From: an uncultured Opitutaceae bacterium
GTDB lineage: Bacteria > Verrucomicrobiota > Verrucomicrobiia > Opitutales > Opitutaceae
Assembly (NCBI GenBank): GCA_937128785.1
Contig: CAKZMS010000459.1
Span: 1 to 7,418 of the forward strand
DNA: 7,418 nt
Direction of reading: 5' to 3'
The first letter of the stretch is position 1. Each line of letters starts with the position of its first letter. The notes under the pieces were generated by a model. That model worked only from the letters and a program-made list of their open reading frames with translations, made no database searches and had not been told where the DNA came from. This document shows, one piece after another, positions 6,437 through 7,418 of the stretch. Made by a program: the position numbers and the translations under genes.

Positions 6437-6466
6437 ACGCTGCCATTAGGTTTGGCTTTCGGCGCC

Positions 6467-7399
6467 TCACAACCGGCCGCCGAGTTTCACCAGCAGGTCA
6501 CGGGTGAGTTTGATACCGGTGTCGGGATCGATTTCTTTGCCCTCGTATTCGATGTCGATGAAGCCGGTGAAGCCGGCGTCCTTGACGATCTGCATGAGGC
6601 GGCGGAAATCCACCGTGCTTTCTTCGCCGTTGGCATCGAAGTGGTGGGTTTTGGCGCTGACGCCTTTGGCGTAAGGCATGCTTTGGGCGGTGCCGAGGTA
6701 GGGGTCGTAGGTCCAGCCCTCGCGCTTGCTGCCGTAGTTGCCGAAGTCGGGCAACATGCCGACCCGGGGATGACCCACCAGGTCCATCAAGGCGACCAGC
6801 CAGGCGCCGTTGGACGAGAGTCCGCCGTGGGGTTCGACGATGACGTGCAGTCCGTAGTCGTCGCCGACTTCGCAAAGACGACGCAGGCCGTCGGCACACC
6901 GGTCGAGCTGGGTGCCGTAGCTTTCCGATTTGTCGGTGTGGGCGTTCACCCGGATGGCGTGGCAACCGAGGGTCTGGGCGGCCTCGAGCCAAGGGATGTG
7001 AGCTTCAACCGAGGCCGTCTGTTTCTTCGGATCGGGATCGCCCAGCAAACCGCATCGATCACACATGATGAGCACGTTTTTAACGCCTTCGCCGTCGGAC
7101 ACTTTTTTGAGTTCCTGGGTTACGGACTGGGTGAAGCCCTCGAGGTAGAATTGGTTCACGTATTCCACCGCGTTGACGCCGAAGTCGCGCTTGGTGATTT
7201 CGGCAAACCGCATCTTGTCGCGTTGGCCGCTCCAGAAGTCCTTGTTGAGGGACCACTGGGCGAGGGAGATATCGAACCACGTATCGTCGTGGGCCGCGCC
7301 CTTGGACTTGTGATGCGCGGCAGACGCGGTGCGTCCTGCGAGGGTGGCGGCGGCGAGCCCGAGGGCGCCTCGGGTGAGAAAATTACGGCGGGTATTCAT
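6467..7399 (-). CDS. Tat-exported sugar phosphate isomerase/epimerase-like TIM-barrel protein
   Basis: This 310-aa protein starts with a twin-arginine signal (TRRNFL, residues 3-8, then a mildly hydrophobic region and probable cleavage after ASA at 27), so it should be exported folded, with cofactor bound. The rest is a xylose-isomerase-like TIM barrel (AP-endonuclease family 2 fold). Probable metal ligands are Glu189 in VEPHGGLSSNGAW, Asp218 in LPDFGNYG, His252 or His253 in SAKTHHFD and Glu284 in DIEYEG. The blocks AVEYVNQF (77-84), LGCHAIRVNAH (144-154) and YAKGVSAK (243-250) fit a conserved subfamily of unknown substrate. A role in isomerising or epimerising a sugar derivative in the periplasm is inferred. 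ATG 7399 is supported by placement of the Tat signal; no Shine-Dalgarno sequence is visible, and only 19 bases lie upstream, so the promoter is outside the window. The 800-aa secreted protein gene is next downstream. Confidence 0.88.
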   Translation of the reverse strand: MNTRRNFLTRGALGLAAATLAGRTASAAHHKSKGAAHDDTWFDISLAQWSLNKDFWSGQRDKMRFAEITKRDFGVNAVEYVNQFYLEGFTQSVTQELKKVSDGEGVKNVLIMCDRCGLLGDPDPKKQTASVEAHIPWLEAAQTLGCHAIRVNAHTDKSESYGTQLDRCADGLRRLCEVGDDYGLHVIVEPHGGLSSNGAWLVALMDLVGHPRVGMLPDFGNYGSKREGWTYDPYLGTAQSMPYAKGVSAKTHHFDANGEESTVDFRRLMQIVKDAGFTGFIDIEYEGKEIDPDTGIKLTRDLLVKLGGRL

Positions 7400-7418
7400 G
7401 GGGTAGTTTTAACCACGG

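Noticed and set aside
1..7418. Mobile element, tRNA, CRISPR array or defence system
   Set aside because: I found no transposase or integrase motif, no terminal inverted repeats or target duplications, no cloverleaf and no regularly spaced direct DNA repeats. The only large repeat is the diverged protein-level duplication in the 800-aa gene.

Overview
The window is a GC-rich stretch (roughly 60% by eye) of an ordinary bacterial chromosome. It holds seven protein genes, no RNA genes, no insertion sequence and no CRISPR array. The mix of families suggests a Gram-negative bacterium of the Verrucomicrobiota/Planctomycetota type, perhaps an Opitutae relative. These include a Tat-exported xylose-isomerase-like TIM barrel, a large secreted protein of an uncharacterised family, a DUF3667 membrane protein and a divergent ADP-ribosylglycohydrolase. 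Most starts also lack a Shine-Dalgarno sequence. This placement comes from remembered family distributions, not from a marker gene.

Layout, left to right. (1) Bases 1-1978, plus strand: the 3' part of an ADP-ribosylglycohydrolase-family gene cut by the left edge, then a five-helix DUF3667 membrane protein. (2) Bases 1999-3467, minus strand: an HD-domain hydrolase transcribed first, then a secreted alpha/beta hydrolase 59 bp downstream. The alpha/beta hydrolase converges on the DUF3667 gene with only 20 bp between their stop codons. (3) Bases 3468-3629: a divergent intergenic region with a strong two-part hairpin, a 10-bp palindrome and candidate promoters facing both ways. (4) Bases 3630-3902, plus strand: a 90-aa ribbon-helix-helix-like protein with the only textbook ribosome binding site in the window, followed by a perfect 10-bp hairpin at the next convergent junction. 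(5) Bases 3981-7399, minus strand: a Tat-exported sugar isomerase/epimerase-like TIM barrel transcribed first, then an 800-aa Sec-exported protein whose C-terminal two thirds carry two diverged copies of one ~220-residue module. A terminator-like hairpin lies between these two genes.

How the genes may work together. The TIM barrel and the 800-aa protein form the most coherent unit: both carry export signals and sit head to tail, consistent with handling of a sugar or glycoside outside the cytoplasm. That role is inferred from signals and neighbourhood, since the large protein has no recognised catalytic motif. The other genes look like housekeeping or accessory functions without an obvious common pathway. 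I see no defence, mobile or secretion system. The observations most worth following up are the internally duplicated secreted protein, the hairpin between it and its partner, and the structured divergent region next to the solitary ribbon-helix-helix gene.
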